A stretch of 24,337 nucleotides of DNA from a virus. Shown here one piece after another: positions 9,392 through 15,623 of the stretch. Within the stretch, counting starts at the first letter, position 1; each line of letters opens with the position of its first letter. Where the stretch lies: positions 1 to 24,337 of the IMG/VR virus record IMGVR_UViG_3300042516_004440; one strand, written 5' to 3'. Under the pieces are notes generated by a model. That model had not been told where the DNA came from. It did not search any database and saw only the letters and a program-made list of their open reading frames with translations. The position numbers and the translations under genes are program-made.

Positions 9392-9777
9392 AGTCCTATT
9401 GTACAGAGTTTTAGAAGGGGTGTACGAGAAGAAAGGGGATCTAATCTTGTACGACAGCTTTAAATATATGAACCTTTCCATATTTTGCTTTTGGCCCCGG
9501 AGAAGGCAGAGCTTATTTTTGGGACTTTTCAAAATCGTTCCGGGCTTTTTTCTAAAAAAATCTCTTTATTTTTTCCCCCCTTAAAATTTATTTTTTAAGA
9601 CTTCAAAACTAAAACTAGACAAGGAATAGCCTTTTATTTTTTATTTTTTGTCTGTTTTTGGCAGGATTTAAGGTCATATAGTGATACCTCTATTTTTCTT
9701 TTTCTTTTTCTTTTATATCTCTTTATTATTTTTATAAAGGTCTTACTAATAGAACTACTAACTAATAACTACTACTC

Positions 9778-9864
9778 ACTAGTAACTTACTCACTAGTAA
9801 CTTACTGACTAGTAACTTAATACCCTCTAGCCTACTGACTAGTAACTTAATGACTATTAGGCTT
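9778..9864. repeat. 15-bp-phased ACTAGTAACTTA direct repeats (iteron-like)
   Basis: Exact ACTAGTAACTTA copies begin at 9778, 9793, 9808 and 9838. The spacings are 15, 15 and 30, that is 2 x 15 with the copy expected at 9823 lost. A degenerate ACTATTAGGCTTA begins at 9853, again in phase. Each unit contains the palindrome ACTAGT, which also forms the core of ATGACTAGTCAT at 9873-9884. Confidence 0.85.
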
Positions 9865-9909
9865 AAAAAACTATGACTAGTCATATACACGAAATGACCA
9901 CTTATAGAC

Positions 9910-9938
9910 TTGCAAAGTGCAGGAAGGTAGTTTATATT
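9910..9938 (+). promoter_or_regulatory. Sigma70-type promoter with conserved spacer
   Basis: TTGCAA, 17 bp, TATATT. The spacer AGTGCAGGAAGGTAG resembles that of the promoter at 10324 and those of the leftward genes (AAGTCAGGAAAGTA). Confidence 0.7.
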
Positions 9939-9942
9939 TATC

Positions 9943-9967
9943 TTATTGAAGCAAGGGGCTTCAATAA
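9943..9967 (+). promoter_or_regulatory. Leader hairpin with AAGGG loop
   Basis: TTATTGAAGC / GCTTCAATAA forms a perfect 10-bp stem with a five-base loop, AAGGG. It lies in the 5' leader of the gene at 9985, just before the true ribosome site AAAGGGAG. Confidence 0.8.
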
Positions 9968-9984
9968 CACAAAGGGAGAAACAA

Positions 9985-10245
9985 ATGTCATACGGAGTTC
10001 AAATTACAGTTAAGTACACAGAAACAACTTCAAATGGAACTATCACTACAGAAAGAGATTATTCTTTCCACGTTGATACCGCAACCAATGCTTGCGATTT
10101 AATTACTGAAACCGCAAAGAATGCAAAGGAAATGGGAGCAACCGTATTAAAAGTTAAGGTAACTGAAGAGAATCCAAACTCTTATGAGAACCCTTACCGC
10201 AACCTTTCAGATAGCGAAATCTTGGAACTACTCCTAACCAAGTAA
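9985..10245 (+). CDS. Hypothetical protein (86 aa), early-type rightward gene
   Basis: Start ATG 9985 (MSYGVQITVKYTET) is chosen over a TTG at 9946 because AAAGGGAG sits 6-7 bases upstream and the TTG falls inside the leader hairpin. The first ~45 residues look like beta strands (VQITVKYTE, TITTERDYSFHVD). A helix follows (TNACDLITETAKNAKEMGA), then another strand (TVLKVKVTEEN). No family is recognised. It has its own promoter (9910) and terminator (10257), a monocistronic unit built like that of the next gene. Confidence 0.8.
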   Translation: MSYGVQITVKYTETTSNGTITTERDYSFHVDTATNACDLITETAKNAKEMGATVLKVKVTEENPNSYENPYRNLSDSEILELLLTK

Positions 10246-10256
10246 CCGCAAGAATT

Positions 10257-10285
10257 AGCCCCCCTATCCAAGGGGGGCTTTTTCT
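10257..10285 (+). terminator. Rho-independent terminator
   Basis: AGCCCCCC / GGGGGGCT stem, seven-base loop, then TTTTTCTTTTTC. Confidence 0.9.
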
Positions 10286-10323
10286 TTTTCTAAGACACAC
10301 CGCACAAAAGCTTCCCTCTAATC

Positions 10324-10352
10324 TTGCAAAGTGCAGGAAAGTAATCTATTCT
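10324..10352 (+). promoter_or_regulatory. Sigma70-type promoter with conserved spacer
   Basis: TTGCAA, 17 bp (AGTGCAGGAAAGTAATC), TATTCT. It is almost identical to the promoter at 9910 from the -35 through the spacer. Confidence 0.7.
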
Positions 10353-10393
10353 TTCGGTAGTGGGAAACCAAGTACCACAATAGGGAGAAACAA

Positions 10394-10735
10394 ATGAAAC
10401 TAGCAATTAAACTAACCGCAGAAGGAAACGCTTCTATCATTGACCTAACGGCAGATAGTAACGAACTACTAACACTTCAAATGGCGGTAGGGGGTCTTAT
10501 TGAAGCAAAGACTCTTGAAAGTGGTTACACCCTTATTATGAATGAAGAAGGAAAGTTGCAGGGTCTTCCAATAAATGAAAGAGCAACTGAAATTTGGTTG
10601 GCTAACTTCCCAAACTTTCCTGATGTAATTCTCGGTGATGTAGTTATTGCAGGGGGTTATGATGATGAAGGTGAGCAACTGGGTCTTGATAAAGATTATG
10701 CAGACCGCTTGTTGAAAGTCTTTGCACAAGCATAA
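10394..10735 (+). CDS. DUF3846-like protein
   Basis: A 113-aa protein. The pattern TLQMAVGGLIEA, then LIMNEEGKLQGLPINERAT, then LGDVVIAGGYDDEGEQLGL matches the DUF3846 layout: helix GG-IE, NEEGKL-G-P-N, DV-GD-V--G-D-DG. This small acidic family is common in phages and plasmids of Actinobacteria and Firmicutes, and its function is unknown. The start has AGGGAGAAACAA upstream, the same ribosome site as the neighbouring rightward gene. It is a single-gene unit with its own promoter and terminator. Confidence 0.85.
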   Translation: MKLAIKLTAEGNASIIDLTADSNELLTLQMAVGGLIEAKTLESGYTLIMNEEGKLQGLPINERATEIWLANFPNFPDVILGDVVIAGGYDDEGEQLGLDKDYADRLLKVFAQA

Positions 10736-10751
10736 GAACTAAAGCAAAGAA

Positions 10752-10779
10752 CCCCCTACCAAAAGATAGGGGGTTTTTT
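10752..10779 (+). terminator. Rho-independent terminator
   Basis: CCCCCTA / TAGGGGG stem with an eight-base loop, followed by TTTTTTG. Confidence 0.9.
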
Positions 10780-10790
10780 GTTGTCTCTAT

Positions 10791-11195
10791 TTAGGGAAGA
10801 ACTCCAACGCTCTCACCTTGAAAGAGATAAGCCAAAACTTCTTCATCAAAGCAACCGCACTCATTAAGTCCTTTAGACTTTCTGAAAGCGTTAATCGCTT
10901 CAACTGCTCCTTCACCAAGACGACCAAACTTGTCATTCATTACTGAACTAAAGCCTAAATCATTCAACCGCAGTTGAACTGTCTTGACTGACTCAGAGTT
11001 TCCTTCATAAGCATTTACTTTCAAAGCTGAAAGATAAACATACTTTTCAGGGTTGGCTTGAAAAGTTGGGGCTTTCTTTTCTTTCTTTGGTTCTTCTTTA
11101 ATCGCTACTGGCTCAGACTCAACGGCGAGCGCTTGCTCATTAGTTGAAGGTGCTACAGAACCAAGCAACGGCATAAGGTTTTCCTGCTCGCTCAT
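10791..11195 (-). CDS. Peptidoglycan-binding protein of the lysis module
   Basis: A 134-aa protein starting at ATG 11195 (MSEQENLMPLLG), five bases after the stop of the enzyme gene. The longer frame back to 11261 would overlap that gene. Residues 1-65 are an acidic/Lys-rich linker. Residues 70-134 match a PG_binding_1 fold: SVKTVQLRLNDLGF, then DKFGRLGEGAVEAINAFRKS, KGL and EEVLAYLF. There is no catalytic domain and no signal peptide. With the adjacent lysozyme-like protein it resembles an endolysin split into a catalytic and a wall-binding polypeptide. This role is inferred from domain and context. Confidence 0.75.
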   Translation of the reverse strand: MSEQENLMPLLGSVAPSTNEQALAVESEPVAIKEEPKKEKKAPTFQANPEKYVYLSALKVNAYEGNSESVKTVQLRLNDLGFSSVMNDKFGRLGEGAVEAINAFRKSKGLNECGCFDEEVLAYLFQGESVGVLP

Positions 11196-11199
11196 AGTC

Positions 11200-11799
11200 T
11201 CACTTCTTTTCTGTGGGGAATTTGCTAAGCCACTCTTTGAACTTAGCGTAGTGCTTTCCACTAGTACTAGTATAAGCGTCTTTGCCTATGTGCCAAGAAG
11301 TCCAGTCGCTTCCACCATTACTCATATGCATAGCAATTTGAGCGTTCTTGACTGGGTTAAACAAGTCCGCATTATGATCCAAATTGAATTTGGTTCGTCT
11401 GTCTTCTCCAAGAGTGTTTATCATATTGATTTGGAATATGCCGTAAGAGTTATCTCCTGTGAGTGTGTTGCCATTGAAGGCTAGGGGACGACCATTACTT
11501 TCTTTCTTGGAGATAGCCCAAGCTTCTTTTAGGTCTTGACCTTCAAAGCCAACTGCTTCCAAAAGCCACACCAACTCAATGTCGGTAAGGCTTGTCTTGT
11601 TCTCAAAGTAGGAAAGAGGCTTAGTCTTCTTGACTGGCTCTACTTCAACTACTGCTTTTAATCCTGTTGCCACTTGCTCTGTTGCGACAACCTCTTGGAC
11701 TTTGTTCTCTACTGCTACGGCTGCTGCTGTTGAGGTGATTACCACGAACAGCGACAGTATCGCCAACACCTTTTCGGGTGAGTTTAGAGTTGGGTTCAT
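11200..11799 (-). CDS. Lysozyme/transglycosylase-like endolysin with signal sequence
   Basis: A 199-aa protein. Residues 9-30 are hydrophobic (VLAILSLFVVITSTAAAVAV), giving either a signal peptide with an A-x-A-like cut site or a signal-arrest-release anchor. A linker to residue 65 follows. Residues 70-180 carry the lysozyme-like SLT signature: LKEAWAISKKESNGRPLAFN with the catalytic-type Glu in KKES, then GDNSYGIFQINM. This pattern is typical of enzymes that cut the glycan strands of peptidoglycan. The start has AAAGGA nine bases upstream. It is next to a peptidoglycan-binding gene and downstream of a holin candidate. It lies behind its own promoter (11939-11968). Confidence 0.85.
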   Translation of the reverse strand: MNPTLNSPEKVLAILSLFVVITSTAAAVAVENKVQEVVATEQVATGLKAVVEVEPVKKTKPLSYFENKTSLTDIELVWLLEAVGFEGQDLKEAWAISKKESNGRPLAFNGNTLTGDNSYGIFQINMINTLGEDRRTKFNLDHNADLFNPVKNAQIAMHMSNGGSDWTSWHIGKDAYTSTSGKHYAKFKEWLSKFPTEKK

Positions 11800-12117
11800 T
11801 TGGTTTTTCCTTTGTTAGGTTACGGGGACAGGGTTAGAGACTTCACTAACCCGACCATCGCCTCTTAGGGGATAGCCTTACTTCAAGTGTCTAATTCGTA
11901 AATCTCCTTGTGTCGTTAATTAGTACTGAATAAACCTTAGCATATGTGCAGGGAAGTCCCGCAGTCAAGTTGAGCGTGAGCGTGTTTTGATTTTAATTTT
12001 TTACTCTAAAAGCCCTGCTCACCCCTGCATAGACCTAAAATACCTAAAATGCCCCAAAAAAAGTGCAGGAAGGACTGTTTTTAGCCCTTCCCGACACTTT
12101 AGAAGACTTGCGAGCGC
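11800..12117 (-). promoter_or_regulatory. Non-coding leader and control region of the endolysin gene
   Basis: No gene is supported here. A promoter TTGACT, 18 bp, TATGCT lies at 11939-11968. Its spacer contains ACTTCCCTGCAC, the CAGGGAAGT operator-like box in the opposite orientation. A leader hairpin GGGTTAG / CTAACCC lies at 11831-11852. A further box, GTGCAGGAAGG (12062-12072), faces an imperfect inverted copy (12085-12099) downstream of the holin gene and could act as operator or weak terminator. Confidence 0.6.
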
Positions 12118-12282
12118 CTAGCGCTTGTCCCTTGCTGAAAGGGTAGCAAGAGCGATAGAACTAAGTCCAAGAGATAAAGCAAGGCTATCTCCCCCTGAAC
12201 TGTTCTGAAGTCCAGCAATAATTGAACCAACTGCCAGCACCATAGAGATAACCGCAGTCCAAACCACTCTCTTTAAGTCCAT
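12118..12282 (-). CDS. Small two-helix membrane protein, holin candidate
   Basis: A 54-aa protein starting MDLKRVVWTAVISMVLAVGS. Two hydrophobic helices (about residues 7-25 and 33-49) are joined by a short Asn/Ser/Gly turn (QNSSGGDS), and the tail is charged (ARDKR). This is the shape of a small class II-type holin. It begins one base after the stop of the HTH gene (TAAATG) with AGGAAAAAG as ribosome site, and lies just upstream of the endolysin. Holin is inferred from topology and position only. Confidence 0.65.
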   Translation of the reverse strand: MDLKRVVWTAVISMVLAVGSIIAGLQNSSGGDSLALSLGLSSIALATLSARDKR

Positions 12283-12516
12283 TTACTTTTTCCTTTTCTT
12301 CTTAGTAGTAGGGCTTGTCTTGCCCTGTGCTTTCTTTCCAGTAGGGCTAGTTCTACCTACCAACCTTGCTGAAGGGTCTCTAGCCTCTACCCCATTTGAG
12401 TAGATAGCCTTTCTAGCAGTTCGGTAAGCGACCCCCAACTCCTTAGCGACTGCCTCAATAGCCAGTCCCCCTTCATAGAGTTTTACTGCTTCTTCTTGGA
12501 TACTAGCGACTTTCAT
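12283..12516 (-). CDS. Small HTH DNA-binding protein with basic tail
   Basis: A 77-aa protein. Residues 1-45 form an HTH: EEAVKLYEGGLAIEAVAKEL, then GVAYRTARKAIYSNGV. The tail (residues 46-77) has Thr-Ser-Pro-x-Lys-Lys repeats and ends KKKRKK, suited to non-specific DNA contact. It overlaps the end of the membrane-protein gene upstream by 14 bp and abuts the holin candidate downstream, so it sits inside the lysis block. A regulator of the block or of the shared operator boxes is possible. Confidence 0.75.
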   Translation of the reverse strand: MKVASIQEEAVKLYEGGLAIEAVAKELGVAYRTARKAIYSNGVEARDPSARLVGRTSPTGKKAQGKTSPTTKKKRKK

Positions 12517-12694
12517 TTGTTAATTGTTTCCTTTTCTGTCTAGAGATTTCCGCTTCAAGAAATCTTATCTTTTCATTTTTTTGGTTGATGACTCGGTGCA
12601 ACTGACCCTGCGCTCTGATACCAACCACCATAACAAAGCACGAACCTGCGAGCGCAATAATTATTGCGAGCATTGTTCCTGTATCTAAAACCAT
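12503..12694 (-). CDS. Small membrane protein with coiled-coil tail
   Basis: A 63-aa protein. The start is ATG 12694, because a strong AAGGAGG lies seven bases upstream; the frame upstream to 12760 belongs to the preceding gene's region. Residues 6-27 (GTMLAIIIALAGSCFVMVVG) form one membrane helix. Residues 28-63 are a charged heptad-like helix (INQKNEKIRFLEAEISRQKR). One anchor plus a coiled coil resembles i-spanin-like or holin-accessory proteins, but nothing specific is seen. Confidence 0.65.
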   Translation of the reverse strand: MVLDTGTMLAIIIALAGSCFVMVVGIRAQGQLHRVINQKNEKIRFLEAEISRQKRKQLTNESR

Positions 12695-12696
12695 AT

Positions 12697-12885
12697 TTAT
12701 CCCTCCTTCCTTGTATAGGCAAAAGTAAAGACGGAGAAACAACCAACCCAGTCCCCCCACCTTTTTCCAAAGTGAAAGGTTCTCCAGTTAGTAGCCACGA
12801 TATTTAGCCAAAGGGTATAGCGACCAACCCCAATGGTTATATGAGCTAAGTAAGTCGGTAGCCCAAATCCAATATCAAACATCAT
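12697..12885 (-). CDS. Hypothetical Trp-rich protein (62 aa)
   Basis: Begins MMFDIGFGLPTYLAHITIGV and continues with GRYTLWLNIVATNWRTFHFG and KRWGDWVGCF. It is aromatic-rich, moderately hydrophobic and probably membrane-associated. The start codon directly follows a copy of the conserved GGGGGGAAAAA element (12886-12906), which fills the whole gap to the previous stop. Its stop lies two bases before the next start. Not recognised. Confidence 0.55.
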   Translation of the reverse strand: MMFDIGFGLPTYLAHITIGVGRYTLWLNIVATNWRTFHFGKRWGDWVGCFSVFTFAYTRKEG

Positions 12886-12906
12886 TTTTTCCCCCCTTAT
12901 ATATAG

Positions 12907-13074
12907 TCATCTTGCATAACTTCTTGGGTCTATCTGCTTAGTTCCTAAACAGAAACCGCACTCGCTTGCGTGAGCATAGCCCAAAGCCCCAGCCAAATTA
13001 GCAACTCCGCAAGACCTCATCAACAGACAAGCAAACTCTTGGTCGGTAAGTCCTGCTTGTAAATCATCAGCCAT
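12907..13074 (-). CDS. Hypothetical Cys-containing protein (55 aa)
   Basis: Starts MADDLQAGLTDQEFACLLMR at ATG 13074, which overlaps the previous gene's stop (ATGGCTGA) and has AGAGG upstream; an upstream TTG in frame would run deep into that gene. It has Cys in SCGV and in ECGFCLGTKQ, and Pro/Arg-rich last residues. Not recognised; possibly a small metal-binding protein. Confidence 0.6.
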   Translation of the reverse strand: MADDLQAGLTDQEFACLLMRSCGVANLAGALGYAHASECGFCLGTKQIDPRSYAR

Positions 13075-13237
13075 TTTTAGCCTCTTCTTTTTCAAATTGA
13101 ATTGCTTTATCTAAATCTATGTCGCAATAAGGGATACCCTTGTAAATTGTTATAGGTATCTCACTTGTATCTGCCCAGCAAACTTCGCAAGACTCCAACC
13201 CCGTGTATGGACTTGGGTGATTAACTTTTCTACTCAT
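13067..13237 (-). CDS. Small CxxC protein (56 aa)
   Basis: MSRKVNHPSPYTGLESCEVC, then WADTSEIPITIYKGIPYC, then a charged C-terminal helix DLDKAIQFEKEEAKNG. C-x2-C plus a later Cys looks like a partial zinc ribbon. The start overlaps the previous stop (ATGA), and its own stop overlaps the next start. Coupling on both sides supports a real gene. Function unknown. Confidence 0.65.
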   Translation of the reverse strand: MSRKVNHPSPYTGLESCEVCWADTSEIPITIYKGIPYCDIDLDKAIQFEKEEAKNG

Positions 13238-13428
13238 ACTAAAATCCCTTCTAATCCTTCGTCATTTCCAAAGTCGGTAGGGCTTACCAAGTCCAACCAC
13301 TCTCTGAATAAATAAATCAAACCTTCTTGTTCTTGTTGCTTTTGTTCATATAGTTCTTCATAAAAAGAATACGCTTCTCTTTCCCAGTTATCGGCAAGAG
13401 ATAATTCTTCTAATATATAGATAGGCAT
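13234..13428 (-). CDS. Small acidic helical protein (64 aa)
   Basis: MPIYILEELSLADNWEREAY, then a Glu/Gln-rich helix (EELYEQKQQEQEGLIYLFRE) and an acidic C-terminus. The ATG directly abuts the element at 13429-13448, whose AAAGGGG serves as ribosome site. First gene of a three-gene coupled run ending at 12907. Not recognised. Confidence 0.6.
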   Translation of the reverse strand: MPIYILEELSLADNWEREAYSFYEELYEQKQQEQEGLIYLFREWLDLVSPTDFGNDEGLEGILV

Positions 13429-13463
13429 TTTTTCCCCTTTATATGTAGAAACCTGCCCTACCC

Positions 13464-13652
13464 TTACGGGTAGAGCAAGTCCTTACAAAAACTATTCATC
13501 TGCTCAACTGGAACTTTACACATTTCGGGAGTTGTAGCGTCAAACGCCCAAGCAATAAGAGCGAGCGCAATAAGCCCAACCGCAATTCTGCGACGAATAA
13601 ACTTTGCTTCTGTTTTCACTTTGTCCCTGCTTTCTGTGGCTCCCTTAGCCAC
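13464..13652 (-). CDS. Small single-span membrane protein (62 aa), leaderless GTG start
   Basis: Residues 1-22 are charged (KGATESRDKVKTEAKFIRRR). Residues 23-37 (IAVGLIALALIAWAF) form a membrane helix. The outer part has two Cys (MCKVP, SFCKDLLYP). There is no ribosome site before GTG 13652. Instead TAGAAA, 17 bp, TAAAGT ends seven bases upstream, so the transcript would start at or next to the GTG. The stop codon lies inside a small hairpin (CTACCC-GTAA-GGGTAG) that may help terminate. Confidence 0.6.
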   Translation of the reverse strand: MAKGATESRDKVKTEAKFIRRRIAVGLIALALIAWAFDATTPEMCKVPVEQMNSFCKDLLYP

Positions 13653-13685
13653 TAGTAGAACTTTACCAAACTTTCCTGACTTTTT

Positions 13686-13880
13686 CTACTTTCCTGCTTT
13701 CTTTCCACTTTGGGCGTGTCCTGCTAGTTCTAGCAACTCGGCAACTGTCCTTTGTGGGAAGTAGGGAGAGTGTCTATCTTTGAGCATTACTGAAACAACT
13801 AGGTGGCTTCTTTTCTTTTTTGAGGCGTGCTTGATGTGTCCTAGTGTTCCTAGTATCGCACTATCGGGTAAGAATTTCAT
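13686..13880 (-). CDS. Small basic protein (64 aa) from a leaderless message
   Basis: MKFLPDSAILGTLGHIKHAS, then KKKRSHLVVSVML, RHSPYFPQRTVAELLELAGH and a Lys-rich end. Strongly basic; nucleic-acid binding is possible but no family is recognised. A canonical promoter, TTGAAA, 17 bp, TAGAAT, ends exactly six bases before the ATG and there is no ribosome site, so the mRNA is expected to be leaderless. Confidence 0.65.
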   Translation of the reverse strand: MKFLPDSAILGTLGHIKHASKKKRSHLVVSVMLKDRHSPYFPQRTVAELLELAGHAQSGKKAGK

Positions 13881-13886
13881 AGCTTT

Positions 13887-13915
13887 ATTCTAGCAACTTT
13901 CCTGACTTTTTTCAA
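13887..13915 (-). promoter_or_regulatory. Canonical promoter with leaderless start
   Basis: TTGAAA (13910-13915), 17-bp spacer AAAGTCAGGAAAGTTGC, TAGAAT (13887-13892), then AAAGCT and ATG. It is the clearest of the shared-spacer promoters. Confidence 0.85.
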
Positions 13916-13959
13916 ATACATTTTTTCCCCTTTATATATAGACGGAGAAAAATATCCCC

Positions 13960-14601
13960 CTACTTAGCAAGCAAATTGACCCTCATCAACGAGTCGCCTT
14001 TTCGCAAATTACATACTCCGTGAGTGGGGCGAATGTTGCCTAACTTATCGTGTCCACCTTTTATTAAAGGTATTAGGTGGTCTAAGTGTAAGCCCATTGT
14101 TTTATGCCCTGTGCGTGGAAGTGATAGGTCAATGTCTGTATGGCATACCCAACACTCCAAGCCGTAACGCTCAACTACTTGTGAGAGGTTGTAAGCGTGG
14201 TGATTTACTCCATACTTTCTTGCTCGCCTTGCTCTGTCGTGGTTAGCGTATTTCTCTTTGTTGTGAATGTAATTAAAGTGGTTGCTACGCTTTGCCTTGC
14301 GTGGGTTTTTCTCTTTCCATTTCGCACTTCTTTTACGAGCCTTCTCTTGTAAGTCGGGTCGCTTGGCGTATGTTTCTGCTCTTTCTTTAGATGTTGGTAT
14401 TTTTCCTTCTAAAGTTCTTTTGCGATTACTCTCTCTACCAATACGGCGAAACCATTCAATGTTTTCTGAGCGATACTCTGCTACTTTCTTGCGAGTGTAT
14501 TCTCTCATTGCTTCAACGCATAACTCGCAAGGAGTTTCTCCTTTTGCTTTCTGTCGTCTATAAGACGCGATAGTTCCACAAGGTTGAAGTGTTCTTGGCA
14601 T
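13960..14601 (-). CDS. HNH endonuclease with N-terminal Cys domain
   Basis: A 213-aa protein. Residues 7-40 (PCGTIASYRRQKAKGETPCE, LCVEAMREYTRKK) are the PCGT..AYRR..GE.PC..C motif common in actinobacterial and actinophage proteins. A Lys/Arg-rich middle follows. Residues 140-205 carry the HNH fold: YGLECWVCHTDIDL, MGLHLDHLIPLIKGGHDKLG, then NIRPTHGVCNLRKG, with C-x2-C zinc ligands, the LDH catalytic His and a C-N-x-x-K end. It may cut DNA as a homing nuclease or take part in packaging or replication. The leader has a perfect hairpin with an AAGGGA loop. Confidence 0.88.
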   Translation of the reverse strand: MPRTLQPCGTIASYRRQKAKGETPCELCVEAMREYTRKKVAEYRSENIEWFRRIGRESNRKRTLEGKIPTSKERAETYAKRPDLQEKARKRSAKWKEKNPRKAKRSNHFNYIHNKEKYANHDRARRARKYGVNHHAYNLSQVVERYGLECWVCHTDIDLSLPRTGHKTMGLHLDHLIPLIKGGHDKLGNIRPTHGVCNLRKGDSLMRVNLLAK

Positions 14602-14618
14602 TTTACTTACTCCCTAAT

Positions 14619-14640
14619 CACTCGCTTCCCTTAGCGAGTG
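14619..14640 (-). promoter_or_regulatory. Leader hairpin with AAGGGA loop
   Basis: CACTCGCT-AAGGGA-AGCGAGTG, a perfect 8-bp stem, 17 bases before the start codon of the HNH gene at 14601. The same loop and the inner part of the stem recur before the second HNH gene (15564-15579). Confidence 0.85.
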
Positions 14641-14649
14641 TGTAAGTTA

Positions 14650-14678
14650 ATTGTAATCTACTTTCCTGACTTTATCAA
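14650..14678 (-). promoter_or_regulatory. Promoter of the HNH gene at 13960-14601
   Basis: TTGATA (14673-14678), spacer AAGTCAGGAAAGTAGAT (17), TACAAT (14650-14655). Confidence 0.75.
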
Positions 14679-14723
14679 CGCTATTCATAGCGAGTCGTTT
14701 TTTCCCCTTTATATATAGAGGAG

Positions 14724-14753
14724 AAAAAATAACCCCCACCTTTCGGTGGGGGC
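14724..14753 (-). terminator. Rho-independent terminator
   Basis: On the minus strand GCCCCCACC-GAAA-GGTGGGGG, then TTATTTTTT. It ends the unit of the second HNH gene plus the 40-aa gene. Confidence 0.9.
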
Positions 14754-14760
14754 TTACTTT

Positions 14761-14883
14761 TTAGAGCGCACCTTCTTGCGCTAGACCTATCTCTAAGTCT
14801 AAGAGTTCGGCAGGTGTGGCTTCCTCTAGATTTACCCAGCCAGCACCTTCCTCATCTATGCGAAAGATTTCTACATATCCCAT
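14761..14883 (-). CDS. Small acidic protein (40 aa)
   Basis: MGYVEIFRIDEEGAGWVNLE, then EATPAELLDLEIGLAQEGAL. The ATG lies six bases after the HNH stop, with GGTGGGG overlapping that stop as ribosome site. It is followed immediately by a strong terminator. Not recognised; the coupling and terminator make it a likely real gene. Confidence 0.65.
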   Translation of the reverse strand: MGYVEIFRIDEEGAGWVNLEEATPAELLDLEIGLAQEGAL

Positions 14884-14889
14884 TTGTAA

Positions 14890-15561
14890 TCACCCCACCT
14901 TCATTAGTGCTTTGTATTGCTTTGTTCTCTTTATCTTAGTGCTTGTTGCCTTGTCTTGTAAAGCAAACTGAAAACGCCAAGAATTAACTTCTAGGTGTGT
15001 CTTTATTCTATGGCAAGTAGAGCAACGGACAACACATTTTTTCATTTCTTTTTGTAGTAAATCAAGAGATGTATTACTTAGTAACGCTGTTCCTATATCA
15101 AACTTTTTACTGTGAGTGTGGTCAAACTCTAGTGCCAATATATTATTCTCACCGCAGTCAATACAAGGGTGCTTCTTTAGATAATTAAATACATAAGTTC
15201 TTGCGTCAAGCCTTCTAGCATCGTGATTTTTCTTTTGTCTTTTAGAAACACAAGGCTTACATTTACCTTCCCAGCCAGCCTTACCATTTGCCTGTATCTT
15301 AGGCTGAAAGTTAGATAGTGCCTTTGCTTTGCCACAACCATTACAAGGTCGCTTACCTTGCTTTAATAAGGCTCTGCGCTTCTCTGAACGCTTCTCTGAA
15401 CCTTTACGCAAGATGGCTTGGCACTTCTTACATCTTGCTCTTTTTCCGTATTGACCTTGTTCGTGCTTATTAAACTTTGATAGCGGTAGAGGATAGAAAC
15501 ACCCGATACATACTTTTGTTTTTTCCTTTGGCAATTTGATTACCCCTTTATCCCTATTCAC
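14890..15561 (-). CDS. HNH endonuclease with tandem zinc-ribbon modules
   Basis: A 223-aa protein if started at GTG 15561. Three C-x2-C modules occur: CIGCFYPLPLSKF and CKKC; CNGCGKAKALSNF and CKPC; CIDCGENNILALEFDHTHSK with CSTCHRIKTH. The last has the F-D-H of the HNH active site and zinc-coordinating Cys pairs. This is the phage-type HNH with N-terminal zinc ribbons. An alternative start is TTG 15534, which has a better ribosome site (AAAGGGG, eight bases upstream) than the GTG. Function as a DNA nuclease is likely; target unknown. Confidence 0.82.
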   Translation of the reverse strand: MNRDKGVIKLPKEKTKVCIGCFYPLPLSKFNKHEQGQYGKRARCKKCQAILRKGSEKRSEKRRALLKQGKRPCNGCGKAKALSNFQPKIQANGKAGWEGKCKPCVSKRQKKNHDARRLDARTYVFNYLKKHPCIDCGENNILALEFDHTHSKKFDIGTALLSNTSLDLLQKEMKKCVVRCSTCHRIKTHLEVNSWRFQFALQDKATSTKIKRTKQYKALMKVG

Positions 15562-15593
15562 CTTCGCTTCCCTTAGCGAGTGTGTATGGCTTT

Positions 15594-15623
15594 ATTCTAC
15601 ACGACTTTCCTGACTTTTCACAA
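15594..15623 (-). promoter_or_regulatory. Promoter of the HNH gene at 14890-15561
   Basis: TTGTGA, 18 bp (AAAGTCAGGAAAGTCGTG), TAGAAT (15594-15599). Confidence 0.65.

Larger units (their letters stand above)
9392..9984. other. Divergent non-coding control region
   Basis: About 590 bp between the leftward structural operon and the rightward gene at 9985. It holds a weak promoter for the leftward HTH gene (TACAAT at 9398-9403), long T/A-rich tracts (9540-9760), a degenerate copy of the GGGGAAAAAA element on the minus strand near 9569-9592, phased repeats (9778-9864), the palindrome ATGACTAGTCAT (9873-9884) and the promoter of the rightward gene (9910-9938). No convincing gene lies inside. A replication origin or master operator region is a reasonable guess. 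Confidence 0.6.

Noticed and set aside
9392-9532. 47-codon N-terminal extension of the double-HTH protein
   Set aside because: It is TTG-started without a ribosome site, of unlike composition, and overlaps the promoter-like TACAAT.
9778-9864. CRISPR array
   Set aside because: The units are 12 bp with 3-bp gaps and a single phase; there are no unique spacers.
11820-11858. Leader peptide of 12 residues (MVGLVKSLTLSP) upstream of the endolysin
   Set aside because: The SD-like AGAGG is too close to the ATG and the peptide has no tell-tale codon run; the hairpin at 11831-11852 explains the sequence as well.
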